A DNA stretch of 25,070 nt from NCBI GenBank assembly GCA_004556875.1, contig SFFP01000007.1, positions 1-25,070 of the forward strand, read 5' to 3'. A program made the position numbers and the translations under genes. The stretch comes from Ruminococcus flavefaciens. GTDB lineage: Bacteria > Bacillota_A > Clostridia > Oscillospirales > Ruminococcaceae. Shown here one piece after another: positions 14,657 to 22,482 of this stretch; the first letter of the stretch is position 1; every line of letters starts with the position of its first letter. The notes below the pieces were generated by a model. It ran no database searches. It was not told the DNA's origin and saw only the letters and a program-made list of their open reading frames with translations.

Positions 14657-17600
14657 ATGCCACTCAGAAGTGATATAAAGAAGGTACTTGTTATCGGCTC
14701 AGGTCCTATCGTTATCGGACAGGCTGCCGAATTTGATTACGCAGGCACACAGGCCTGCCGCGCACTTAAACAGGAAGGACTTGAAGTAGTTCTCGTAAAC
14801 TCAAATCCTGCGACCATTATGACCGATAAGGCTATGGCTGACAAGGTCTATATCGAACCCCTTACACTTGACGTTATCAAGCGTATCATAGAAATAGAAA
14901 AGCCTGACAGTCTGCTTTCGACTCTCGGTGGTCAGACAGGTCTTACACTGTCCATGCAGCTTGCAGAGGAAGGCTTCCTCGAAAGCCACAATGTAAAGCT
15001 TCTCGGCGCAGACCCTGAGACTATCCACAAGGCTGAGGATAGACAGGCTTTCAAGGACACTATGGAAAAAATAGGCGAGCCTGTTATCCCATCAAAGGTC
15101 GTAGAGACCGTTGAGGACGCTGTTGACTTTGCACAGGTGATACACTATCCTGTAATTGTCCGCCCTGCATTCACACTCGGCGGCACAGGCGGCGGTATAG
15201 CTCAGAATGAAGAAGAGCTTCGTGATATCGCTACAAACGGACTCCGCCTTTCACCAATTACACAGATACTTGTTGAAAAGTGTATCAGCGGCTGGAAGGA
15301 AATAGAGTTTGAAGTTATCCGTGATGCAAAGGGCAATGTTATCACAGTCTGCTCTATGGAAAACTTTGACCCTGTAGGTGTTCACACAGGCGACAGTATC
15401 GTTATCGCACCTGCTGTAACTCTCAGCGACAGAGAGTATCAGATGCTCCGTACAGCGGCTATCAACATCATTAAGGAGCTTAAAGTCGAGGGCGGCTGCA
15501 ACTGTCAGTTCGCACTTCACCCCACAAGCTTCAAATACGCTGTTATCGAGGTAAATCCACGAGTATCACGTTCATCTGCACTGGCTTCTAAGGCTACAGG
15601 CTATCCTATCGCAAAGACAGCCGCTAAAATCGCCATCGGCTACACTCTTGACGAGATAATCAATCAGGTAACAGGCAAGACTTATGCCTGCTTTGAGCCT
15701 GCACTTGATTATGTTGTAATCAAGTTCCCGAAGTGGGCATTCGATAAATTCGTATACGCAAAGCGTACTCTCGGCACACAGATGAAGGCTACAGGCGAGG
15801 TAATGGCTATCGGTACAAGCTTTGAGCAGGCTATGATGAAGGCTGTCCGCTCTATCGAGCTGGGTATGGATACCATGAATCTCAAAAAGTTTGCAAAGCT
15901 CTCGACTGAGGAGATACGCGAAAAGCTCCACGTTATCGACGATGAGCGTTCATTCTGTGTATTTGAGGCTCTCAAACGCGGAATAACTCCCGAAGAGATA
16001 CATGAGATAACCATGATAGACAACTGGTTCTTATATAAGCTTCTCAATCTCGTTGAGCTTGAAAAATGGCTTGCTGAGGGAGAGCTTACTGAGGAAAAGT
16101 ATGACATCGCAAAGCAGTACGGCTATCTCGACAGCACTATAGAACGTATTTCGGGACAGAAGTGCCCGAAGCACAAGAGTGCGGTATACAAAATGGTAGA
16201 TACCTGCGCAGGTGAGTTCAAGGCTGAGACACCTTATTTCTACTCCACATTTGATGATGAGAACGAGGCGAAGCAGTTCATCGAGCGCACCGACAAGGGC
16301 AAGAAGAAGGTCATTGTTTTCGGCAGCGGTCCTATCCGTATCGGACAGGGTATCGAGTTTGACTACTGCTCGGTACACTGTGTATGGACACTGAAAGAAC
16401 TCGGTTATGAGGCTGTTATCTGCAACAACAACCCTGAGACAGTTTCAACCGACTTTGATACAGGTGACAGACTGTACTTCGATCCGCTTACAAAGGAGGA
16501 CGTTCAGTCCATAATCGAAACAGAACAGCCCTACGGTGTTGTTGTACAGTTCGGCGGACAGACAGCTATCAAGCTCACACGCTATCTCTCGGATATGGGC
16601 GTGCGTATCCTCGGTACTTCTGCTGACATGATAGATGCCGCAGAGGACAGAGAGCGTTTCGATGAAGTTCTTGAAAAGTGCGGTATCCCACGTCCTGCAG
16701 GACACACTGTAATGAACACTGAGGAAGCACTTACAGCGGCTAATGATCTGGGATATCCTGTGCTTCTTCGTCCGTCCTATGTTCTCGGCGGTCAGAACAT
16801 GATAATTGCTCACTCCGATGCTGACGTAAAGGAGTACATGGGCATCATTATGAGCCACAATATCGAAAATCCCGTACTTATCGACAAGTACATGATGGGT
16901 ACTGAGGTCGAGGTAGATGCTATCTGCGACGGTGAGGACTTCCTTATTCCCGGTATCATGGAGCATATCGAGCGTGCAGGCGTTCACTCGGGCGACTCTA
17001 TCTCTATCTATCCTGCACAGCACCTTTCAGAGCGTATCAAGCGCATAATCGTTGAGTACACAAGACTTCTCGCAAAGGAACTCAATGTTATCGGTCTTGT
17101 AAATATACAGTACGTTGTTTATAACCATGAGGTATTTGTTATCGAGGTAAATCCCCGTTCATCAAGAACAGTTCCTTACATCGGCAAGGTTACTGGCATA
17201 CCTATGGTCGATATCGCCACAAAGATAATGTTCGGCGCTAAATTAAAGGATATGGGTTACGAAAGCGGACTCTATCCTGCTGGTGACTATGTTGCAGTAA
17301 AAGTTCCTGTATTCTCATTTGAGAAGCTTACAGACGTTGATACTATGCTCGGACCTGAGATGAAGTCAACAGGTGAGTGTCTCGGTATCGGCAGAAATCT
17401 TGAGGACGCTCTCCTCAAGGGACTTATCGCCGCAGGCTTTGACCTGAAGCGTGAGGGCGGTGTGCTTATCTCAGTCCGTGACAGCGACAAGAGGGAGATA
17501 CTTCCTATTGCGGATAAATTCGAGCAGATGGGATTTGAATTGTATGCAACATCGGGTACACAGAGCGTTCTTCACAGAAATATGATAGCGGCAAACCTTG

Positions 17601-17848
17601 TCCGCAAGATATCCGACGGCGAGCCGAATGTTGAGACTCTCCTCGACAGCGGAAAGATACACTATGTTATCTCTACATCTGCAAAGGGACGACTTCCTGA
17701 GCGTGACAGCGTTAAAATGAGAAGAAAGTCCATCGAGCGCTCAATATGCAGTCTTACAGCTGTAGATACGGCGAAGTCGCTGGTAAAGGTGCTTGAATCG
17801 GGCAAAACTATCAACGATGTTGAATTAGTTGATATTACAAAGATATAA
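14657..17848 (+). CDS. carB: Carbamoyl-phosphate synthase large subunit
   Basis: A 1063-residue subunit that makes carbamoyl phosphate from bicarbonate, ammonia and two ATP, for pyrimidine and arginine synthesis. It has the expected two-fold repeat: the first ATP-grasp half begins KKVLVIGSGPIVIGQAAEFD (residues 8-27) and the second begins KKVIVFGSGPIRIGQGIEFD near residue 552. Each half has its ATP-grasp metal motifs (VIEVNPRVSRSSALASKATG and VIEVNPRSSRTVPYIGKVTG). The C-terminal MGS-like allosteric domain, about 930-1063, includes ATSGTQSVL. Length equals the family norm (about 1070), with no truncation. GGAGG precedes the ATG. It is the last biosynthetic gene of the operon. Confidence 0.98.
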   Translation: MPLRSDIKKVLVIGSGPIVIGQAAEFDYAGTQACRALKQEGLEVVLVNSNPATIMTDKAMADKVYIEPLTLDVIKRIIEIEKPDSLLSTLGGQTGLTLSMQLAEEGFLESHNVKLLGADPETIHKAEDRQAFKDTMEKIGEPVIPSKVVETVEDAVDFAQVIHYPVIVRPAFTLGGTGGGIAQNEEELRDIATNGLRLSPITQILVEKCISGWKEIEFEVIRDAKGNVITVCSMENFDPVGVHTGDSIVIAPAVTLSDREYQMLRTAAINIIKELKVEGGCNCQFALHPTSFKYAVIEVNPRVSRSSALASKATGYPIAKTAAKIAIGYTLDEIINQVTGKTYACFEPALDYVVIKFPKWAFDKFVYAKRTLGTQMKATGEVMAIGTSFEQAMMKAVRSIELGMDTMNLKKFAKLSTEEIREKLHVIDDERSFCVFEALKRGITPEEIHEITMIDNWFLYKLLNLVELEKWLAEGELTEEKYDIAKQYGYLDSTIERISGQKCPKHKSAVYKMVDTCAGEFKAETPYFYSTFDDENEAKQFIERTDKGKKKVIVFGSGPIRIGQGIEFDYCSVHCVWTLKELGYEAVICNNNPETVSTDFDTGDRLYFDPLTKEDVQSIIETEQPYGVVVQFGGQTAIKLTRYLSDMGVRILGTSADMIDAAEDRERFDEVLEKCGIPRPAGHTVMNTEEALTAANDLGYPVLLRPSYVLGGQNMIIAHSDADVKEYMGIIMSHNIENPVLIDKYMMGTEVEVDAICDGEDFLIPGIMEHIERAGVHSGDSISIYPAQHLSERIKRIIVEYTRLLAKELNVIGLVNIQYVVYNHEVFVIEVNPRSSRTVPYIGKVTGIPMVDIATKIMFGAKLKDMGYESGLYPAGDYVAVKVPVFSFEKLTDVDTMLGPEMKSTGECLGIGRNLEDALLKGLIAAGFDLKREGGVLISVRDSDKREILPIADKFEQMGFELYATSGTQSVLHRNMIAANLVRKISDGEPNVETLLDSGKIHYVISTSAKGRLPERDSVKMRRKSIERSICSLTAVDTAKSLVKVLESGKTINDVELVDITKI

Positions 17849-17855
17849 ACCTGTA

Positions 17856-17874
17856 GGGCGGCTTTTCGCCGCCC
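17856..17874. repeat. GC-rich hairpin after carB
   Basis: GGGCGGC-TTTTC-GCCGCCC, a perfect 7-bp stem 7 bases after the carB stop. No U-run follows, so it is not a classic terminator. It resembles the short GC-rich palindromic repeats found between genes in many Firmicutes and may stabilise the mRNA end or partly terminate. Confidence 0.55.
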
Positions 17875-17903
17875 GTTACTGTTCCGCATTGAAAGGAAAT
17901 ACT

Positions 17904-18152
17904 GTGATTGATGTAATAATCGTGGCACTGATAGCGGCAATTCTTTGCTATATTCTTGTCAGAATGTGGAAACGTGATCGAGAAAAGGAACGACTTGCAG
18001 AAAAGCGTTTCGTTGTTAGCCGAAAAGAGGGAACACTTGAAAAGTCTTACAGGATACGTGTCGCATACGGAGTTCCGTTAAGCGTTATAATGGGCTGTGC
18101 GATATATGTCTATTTCAGGCTAAGCGGCAAACTGGAAAATATCTTTTTCTGA
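17904..18152 (+). CDS. Small two-span membrane protein
   Basis: An 82-residue protein started by GTG at 17904, chosen because GAAAGGAAA lies upstream. The longer in-frame ATG at 17829 would begin inside carB and read through the GC hairpin. Two hydrophobic spans are visible, VIIVALIAAILCYILV (about residues 3-20) and VPLSVIMGCAIYVYF (about 59-73). They are separated by a charged, Lys/Arg/Glu-rich segment (WKRDREKERLAEKR) that should lie in the cytosol. I recognise no family. It is in line between carB and uvrB and may be expressed by read-through. Short length and non-ATG start lower certainty. Confidence 0.6.
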   Translation: MIDVIIVALIAAILCYILVRMWKRDREKERLAEKRFVVSRKEGTLEKSYRIRVAYGVPLSVIMGCAIYVYFRLSGKLENIFF

Positions 18153-18200
18153 CGGGCGATGGGATAAACCCATGCACAAGAAATTATTCGATACTATCAA

Positions 18201-18364
18201 GGGACGCCCTCACTTGCAGGGCGTCCCTCTTTCAAAAACAGTCCACCAGACTGTTTTTGAAATTCACCCTTGCGGTGCGCCTGACGTAATTAAGGGGCGC
18301 TGCCCCTTGAACCCTGCCAGAGGCGCTGCCTCTGGACTCTGCCAAAGGGTTGTGAACCCTTTGG
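18201..18364. repeat. Tandem array of five perfect hairpins upstream of uvrB
   Basis: Five near-adjacent perfect inverted repeats. 18201-18227: GGGACGCCCT / AGGGCGTCCC. 18231-18261: 13 bp, TTCAAAAACAGTC / GACTGTTTTTGAA. 18292-18308: AAGGGGC / GCCCCTT. 18317-18335: CCAGAGGC / GCCTCTGG. 18342-18364: CCAAAGGGTT / AACCCTTTGG. Loops are 3-7 bases and three of them are GCT or GTG. The sequence encodes no plausible protein. Such composite hairpin blocks recur, from memory, as dispersed intergenic repeats in Ruminococcaceae genomes. The first hairpin, followed by TCTTTC, may also act as a weak terminator for the small membrane protein gene. Confidence 0.75.
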
Positions 18365-18408
18365 AATCCCTTTCATACGTTCAACCACTTTTTTCAGAAA
18401 GGAACTAT

Positions 18409-20370
18409 ATGGATCACTTCAAGCTATGTTCAAACTATGCTCCTGCAGGCGATCAGCCGCAGGCTATAGACAAACTCGTAAACGGCATACAGTCTGGAAA
18501 AAAGGAGCAGATACTCCTCGGCGTTACAGGTTCGGGAAAGACCTTCACTATGGCTAATGTCATCGCCCGTGTGAACAAGCCTACTCTTGTACTTGCCCAC
18601 AATAAGATACTTGCGGCGCAGTTATGCTCGGAGTTCCGCGAATTCTTCCCCGAAAATGCTGTGGAATACTTCGTATCATATTACGACTACTATCAGCCCG
18701 AAGCCTACGTGCCGAGCACCGACAGCTACATCGAAAAGGACTCATCAATAAATGACGAGATAGACAAGCTCCGCCACTCTGCCACAACTGCTCTTGCAGA
18801 GCGCCGTGACGTTATCATTGTTGCCAGTGTATCGTGCATATACTCACTCGGAAGTCCTGAGGAGTACCGCTCAATGTGCGTTTCCATACGTCAGGGCGCA
18901 GAAAAACCGAGAGACCAGCTTATTGAGGAGCTTGTAAAGATACGTTATGAGCGAAATGATATCGCCTTTGAGCGTAACAGGTTCAGAGTCCGCGGCGATG
19001 TTGTGGAGATATTCCCTGCAATGTCCAGTGATACAGCGGTGAGAGTTGAATATTTCGGTGACGAGATAGACCGTATCTCCGAGATAAACGTGGTAACAGG
19101 CGAAGTTAAGGCTGTAGTCTCTCACGCGGCTATTTTTCCTGCTTCTCATTATGTAGTTGGTGATGACAAGCTTGAAGCCGCATTGCAGGAGCTTGACCGC
19201 GAGCTTGCTGAGCGCATAGACTACTTCCGGCAGAACAACAAGCTTATTGAGGCTCAGCGTATCGAACAGCGTACTCATTATGACATGGAGATGCTTCGTG
19301 AAGTCGGCTATTGTAGCGGAGTTGAGAATTACTCTCGTGTGCTTGCAGGCAGACCGGTAGGAAGCACTCCGCAGACTCTTATGGACCACTTCCCTGAGGA
19401 TTTTCTCCTCATAGTTGACGAGAGCCATGTTACATTGCCGCAGGTTCGTGCAATGTACGCAGGTGACAGAGCAAGAAAGACTACCCTTGTGGACTATGGT
19501 TTCCGTCTTCCAAGTGCTATGGACAACCGTCCGCTTAACTTTGACGAGTTCAACGATCATATCCATCAGGCTATATACGTAAGCGCTACTCCCGGACAGA
19601 TAGAGCGCGAAAAGACCGATATCATCGTTGAGCAGGTCATACGTCCTACAGGACTTGTTGACCCTGAGATAATCGTTAAGCCTACCCACGGACAGGTGGA
19701 CGACCTGCTCTCTGAAATAAACGAGAGAGCTGCGCGTCATGAGCGTGTACTTGTTACTACTCTCACAAAGAAAATGGCTGAGGACCTTACCTCTTACTAT
19801 GAAAAGCTTGGCGTAAAGGTACGCTATCTCCACCACGATATCGACACCATAGAGCGTATGGAGATAATCAAGGACCTGCGAGAGGGCGTTTTCGATGTGC
19901 TTGTGGGTATCAACCTTCTCCGTGAAGGACTTGATATCCCCGAGGTAAGCCTTATTGCTATTCTTGATGCGGACAAGGAGGGCTTCCTCAGAAGTGAGAC
20001 TTCTCTTATCCAGACCATAGGAAGAGCTGCGCGAAATGCCAAGGGACAGGTAATAATGTATGCAGATTCCGTTACAGGTTCTATGGAGAGAGCTATCACT
20101 GAGACCGAGCGCCGCCGTTCACTGCAGATGGCGTTCAATGAGGAGCACGGAATAGTTCCTAAGACTATCATCAAGGAAGTCCGTGATGTGCTTGAAATAA
20201 CCTCAAAGAACAAGGTCGAGGAAAAAACGAAAAAGAAGAAGATGTCCGCTTCCGAAAAGCAGCATCTTATTGATAAACTCACTATAGAGATGAAAAATGC
20301 TGCAAAGCTGCTTGAATTTGAACACGCGGCGTATTTACGCGATAAAATACAGGAACTGCGTGATAAATAA
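18409..20370 (+). CDS. uvrB: Excinuclease ABC subunit B
   Basis: A 653-residue DNA-repair helicase-like ATPase that verifies damage handed over by UvrA and recruits UvrC for incision. Walker A is GVTGSGKT at residues 38-45. The damage-probing beta-hairpin region is YYDYYQPEAYVP. The Walker B helicase motif is LLIVDESHVTLPQ, and later helicase motifs are YVSATPGQIE and QTIGRAARN. A C-terminal UVR domain (MKNAAKLLEFEHAAYLRDKI) for UvrC contact is complete. The start at 18409 has GAAAGGAAC upstream and begins MDHFKLCSNYAPAGDQPQAI, the normal N-terminus; a longer frame from 18172 would translate the hairpin array and is rejected. uvrA and uvrC are not in the window. Confidence 0.98.
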   Translation: MDHFKLCSNYAPAGDQPQAIDKLVNGIQSGKKEQILLGVTGSGKTFTMANVIARVNKPTLVLAHNKILAAQLCSEFREFFPENAVEYFVSYYDYYQPEAYVPSTDSYIEKDSSINDEIDKLRHSATTALAERRDVIIVASVSCIYSLGSPEEYRSMCVSIRQGAEKPRDQLIEELVKIRYERNDIAFERNRFRVRGDVVEIFPAMSSDTAVRVEYFGDEIDRISEINVVTGEVKAVVSHAAIFPASHYVVGDDKLEAALQELDRELAERIDYFRQNNKLIEAQRIEQRTHYDMEMLREVGYCSGVENYSRVLAGRPVGSTPQTLMDHFPEDFLLIVDESHVTLPQVRAMYAGDRARKTTLVDYGFRLPSAMDNRPLNFDEFNDHIHQAIYVSATPGQIEREKTDIIVEQVIRPTGLVDPEIIVKPTHGQVDDLLSEINERAARHERVLVTTLTKKMAEDLTSYYEKLGVKVRYLHHDIDTIERMEIIKDLREGVFDVLVGINLLREGLDIPEVSLIAILDADKEGFLRSETSLIQTIGRAARNAKGQVIMYADSVTGSMERAITETERRRSLQMAFNEEHGIVPKTIIKEVRDVLEITSKNKVEEKTKKKKMSASEKQHLIDKLTIEMKNAAKLLEFEHAAYLRDKIQELRDK

Positions 20371-20398
20371 AGCTGGAAATATAACATTTTGTGTCTGA

Positions 20399-20456
20399 TT
20401 ATGCCGCGCTCATGCGATTATTCTATTTAGAGAGTGCGGCATAATATTTTTTTATT
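20399..20456 (+). terminator. Terminator of uvrB
   Basis: A 13-bp stem TTATGCCGCGCTC (20399-20411) / GAGTGCGGCATAA (20432-20444) with one wobble pair and a 20-base loop, then TATTTTTTTATTTT. Confidence 0.9.
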
Positions 20457-20517
20457 TTCAGTAATTCGTTAACACATTATAATTTGCCTGTATATCCGCG
20501 TGAAACGTCAAAAACTA

Positions 20518-20546
20518 TTGACATTCGCGTGCTGAAATGCTACAAT
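20518..20546 (+). promoter_or_regulatory. Sigma-A promoter of the GH5 cellulase pair
   Basis: TTGACA (20518-20523), 17-base spacer, TACAAT (20541-20546). The start point near 20553 gives a leader of about 47 bases. It is the only clear promoter before either cellulase gene. Confidence 0.88.
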
Positions 20547-20560
20547 ATAGGTAATTATTA

Positions 20561-20579
20561 GTACACTGGAAAAGTGTAC
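20561..20579. promoter_or_regulatory. Perfect palindrome just after the cellulase start point
   Basis: GTACACT-GGAAA-AGTGTAC, a perfect 7-bp inverted repeat with a 5-base spacer, from about +8 to +26 of the predicted transcript and 8 bases before the ribosome site GAGAGGGG. Position suits either a repressor operator that blocks elongation or initiation, or a 5' mRNA hairpin. No known consensus is recognised. Confidence 0.6.
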
Positions 20580-20599
20580 AATGAGAGGGGAAATATAAA

Positions 20600-22417
20600 A
20601 TGAAAAAATTCACACGCTCTGTTGCAGCGTTGGTTTCTGCTGCAGCAATGACCCTGACAGGCGCAGCACCCTGTCTTGGTCAGACGATCATGACAGCAAA
20701 CGCTGTCGACACAAACAATGACGACTGGCTCCATGCAGAGGGCAGCCGACTCTACGACATGAACGGCAACGAGGTATGGCTCACAGGTGCAAACTGGTTC
20801 GGTTTCAACTGCGGCGAGAACGTTCCTCATTACCTCTGGAGCGCTGATGCAGACGACTGTCTCACTGAGATAGCAGACCGCGGTATCAACATTATCCGCT
20901 TTCCTATCTCTACCGAGCTTATCGTTTCATGGATGAAGGGCAAGCCAAATGAGGTAGGCAGCTTCTCCTGCAACACAGACCCGTCATTCACCATCAATGT
21001 GGATTTCTGCGCTGAGGACGGAAAATCACCTAAGGACAGTATGCAGATCTTCGACATAATGATGAAAAAGTGCAAGGAGCACGGTATCAAGGCTTTCATT
21101 GATATCCACAGCCCTGATGCAAACAATTCAGGACATAACTACAACCTCTGGTACGGCAAGGCAGGAGTTACCACAGATGTGTGGATAGACTCACTTGTAT
21201 GGCTTGCTGACAAGTACAAGAACGATGATACACTTATCGGTTACGACCTCAAGAACGAGCCTCACGGAAAAGGTCCTGAGGGCAAGGCTGCTGCTAAGTG
21301 GGACGGCTCTACTGACGAGAATAACTGGGCTTATGCTGCTACAAAGTGCGCAGAGGCTATCCTTGATGTAAATCCTCATGCTCTTATCCTTGTTGAAGGC
21401 GTTGAGCAGTCAATGAGCGGTGCTCAGGAAGGCGATTACTGGGGTATGCCTGACAGAAAGACAAATTCGCCTTATATCGGTGCATGGTGGGGAGGCAACT
21501 TCCGCGGCGCAAGAGATAATCCTATCAAGCCGAAGCAGGGTACATCCCAGATAGTATACTCACCTCACGATTACGGTCCGTCGGTTTATGCTCAGACATG
21601 GTTCGACAAGAACTTCACAGAGCAGACACTCCTTGACGACTACTGGTATGACACATGGGCATACATCAACGCAGAGGATATAGCTCCTGAGCTTATCGGC
21701 GAGTGGGGCGGTCATATGGACGGCAAGGAAAATCAGAAATGGATGACTCTTCTCCGTGACTACATGATAAAACATCACATCAATCATACTTTCTGGTGTC
21801 TTAATACAAACTCAGGCGATACAGGCGGACTCTGGGACAGCCTCGGCTTCCAGCAGGGTACAGGTACTACTATCAAATGGAACGAGCCAAAGTATGAGCT
21901 CTTTGAGGAAGCTCTCTGGCAGACTCAGAAGAGCGGCAAGTATATCGGTCTTGACCATCAGGTAGCACTGGGCAAGAACGGTATCTCACTCAACGATTTC
22001 TATGCAAATTATGCTGCTTCTGAGGGAAGCAACCTTGACGGCGGAAAGACTTCAAGCGGCAAGACAATAAACGCAGAACAGCCAATAGAGACTATAACTA
22101 CTTCTGCTGCTCCGACTACAACAACTACTTCATCTGTTGCAACAACTACTACAACTTCTGAAGAGACTGCCAGTAATCGCTTGTACGGAGATGCTAATTG
22201 CGACGGTCAGGTCGATCTCTCGGACGCTGTTCTCATAATGCAGTCACTTGCAAATCCTGATAAGTATGGATTACAGGGATCAGACTCCCATCACCTTACC
22301 AAAGAGGGTTCAGACAATGGTGACGTAGAAGGCAATGGAAACGGTCTTTCAACACTCGATGCGCAGGCTATACAGATGTATCTGCTCGGCAAATATAAGA
22401 GCCTGCCTGTAAAATAA
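20600..22417 (+). CDS. GH5 endoglucanase (subfamily 1-like) with C-terminal type I dockerin
   Basis: A 605-residue secreted cellulase. A signal peptide covers about residues 1-36 (LVSAAAMTLTGAAPCLG, possible cleavage near ANA-VD). The GH5 catalytic barrel, about 40-475, begins LTGANWFGFNC, which resembles GH5_1 endoglucanases. The acid/base is E220 in DLKNEPHG and the nucleophile is E368 in IGEWGG, with supporting SPHDYGP (H323) and HTFWC (W399). A Ser/Thr linker at about 495-525 leads to a dockerin at 529-605 with calcium loop GDANCDGQVDLSDAVLIMQS and second segment NGLSTLDAQAIQMYLLG. The enzyme should cut internal beta-1,4-glucan bonds while docked to a cohesin. No separate carbohydrate-binding module is seen. 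Substrate breadth is not shown. Confidence 0.93.
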   Translation: MKKFTRSVAALVSAAAMTLTGAAPCLGQTIMTANAVDTNNDDWLHAEGSRLYDMNGNEVWLTGANWFGFNCGENVPHYLWSADADDCLTEIADRGINIIRFPISTELIVSWMKGKPNEVGSFSCNTDPSFTINVDFCAEDGKSPKDSMQIFDIMMKKCKEHGIKAFIDIHSPDANNSGHNYNLWYGKAGVTTDVWIDSLVWLADKYKNDDTLIGYDLKNEPHGKGPEGKAAAKWDGSTDENNWAYAATKCAEAILDVNPHALILVEGVEQSMSGAQEGDYWGMPDRKTNSPYIGAWWGGNFRGARDNPIKPKQGTSQIVYSPHDYGPSVYAQTWFDKNFTEQTLLDDYWYDTWAYINAEDIAPELIGEWGGHMDGKENQKWMTLLRDYMIKHHINHTFWCLNTNSGDTGGLWDSLGFQQGTGTTIKWNEPKYELFEEALWQTQKSGKYIGLDHQVALGKNGISLNDFYANYAASEGSNLDGGKTSSGKTINAEQPIETITTSAAPTTTTTSSVATTTTTSEETASNRLYGDANCDGQVDLSDAVLIMQSLANPDKYGLQGSDSHHLTKEGSDNGDVEGNGNGLSTLDAQAIQMYLLGKYKSLPVK

Positions 22418-22425
22418 GGTTTATG

Positions 22426-22453
22426 CCGCGCCGCTTCTGAGAGGGCGGCGCGG
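22426..22453. other. GC-rich hairpin between the two cellulase genes
   Basis: CCGCGCCGC (22426-22434) / GCGGCGCGG (22445-22453), a perfect 9-bp stem with a 10-base loop. No U-run follows (TAAATTATAAT). It may act as a processing or stability element that unbalances expression of the two genes, or as a weak terminator. Confidence 0.6.
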
Positions 22454-22482
22454 TAAATTATAATCAGAGAGGGAATAATACT

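Noticed and set aside
16445..17023. A 192-codon minus-strand frame opposite carB
   Set aside because: Antisense shadow inside carB without ribosome site or domain.
17829..17903. ATG start for the small membrane protein inside carB
   Set aside because: It has no ribosome site and would translate the carB end and the GC hairpin; the GTG at 17904 has a proper site.
18172..18408. A 79-residue N-terminal extension of UvrB
   Set aside because: It translates the hairpin array and precedes the normal UvrB N-terminus, which has its own ribosome site.
18871..19836. A 321-codon open frame on the minus strand opposite uvrB
   Set aside because: It lies entirely within a certain uvrB gene, has no ribosome site or promoter, and its translation shows no recognisable family; it is a shadow of codon bias.
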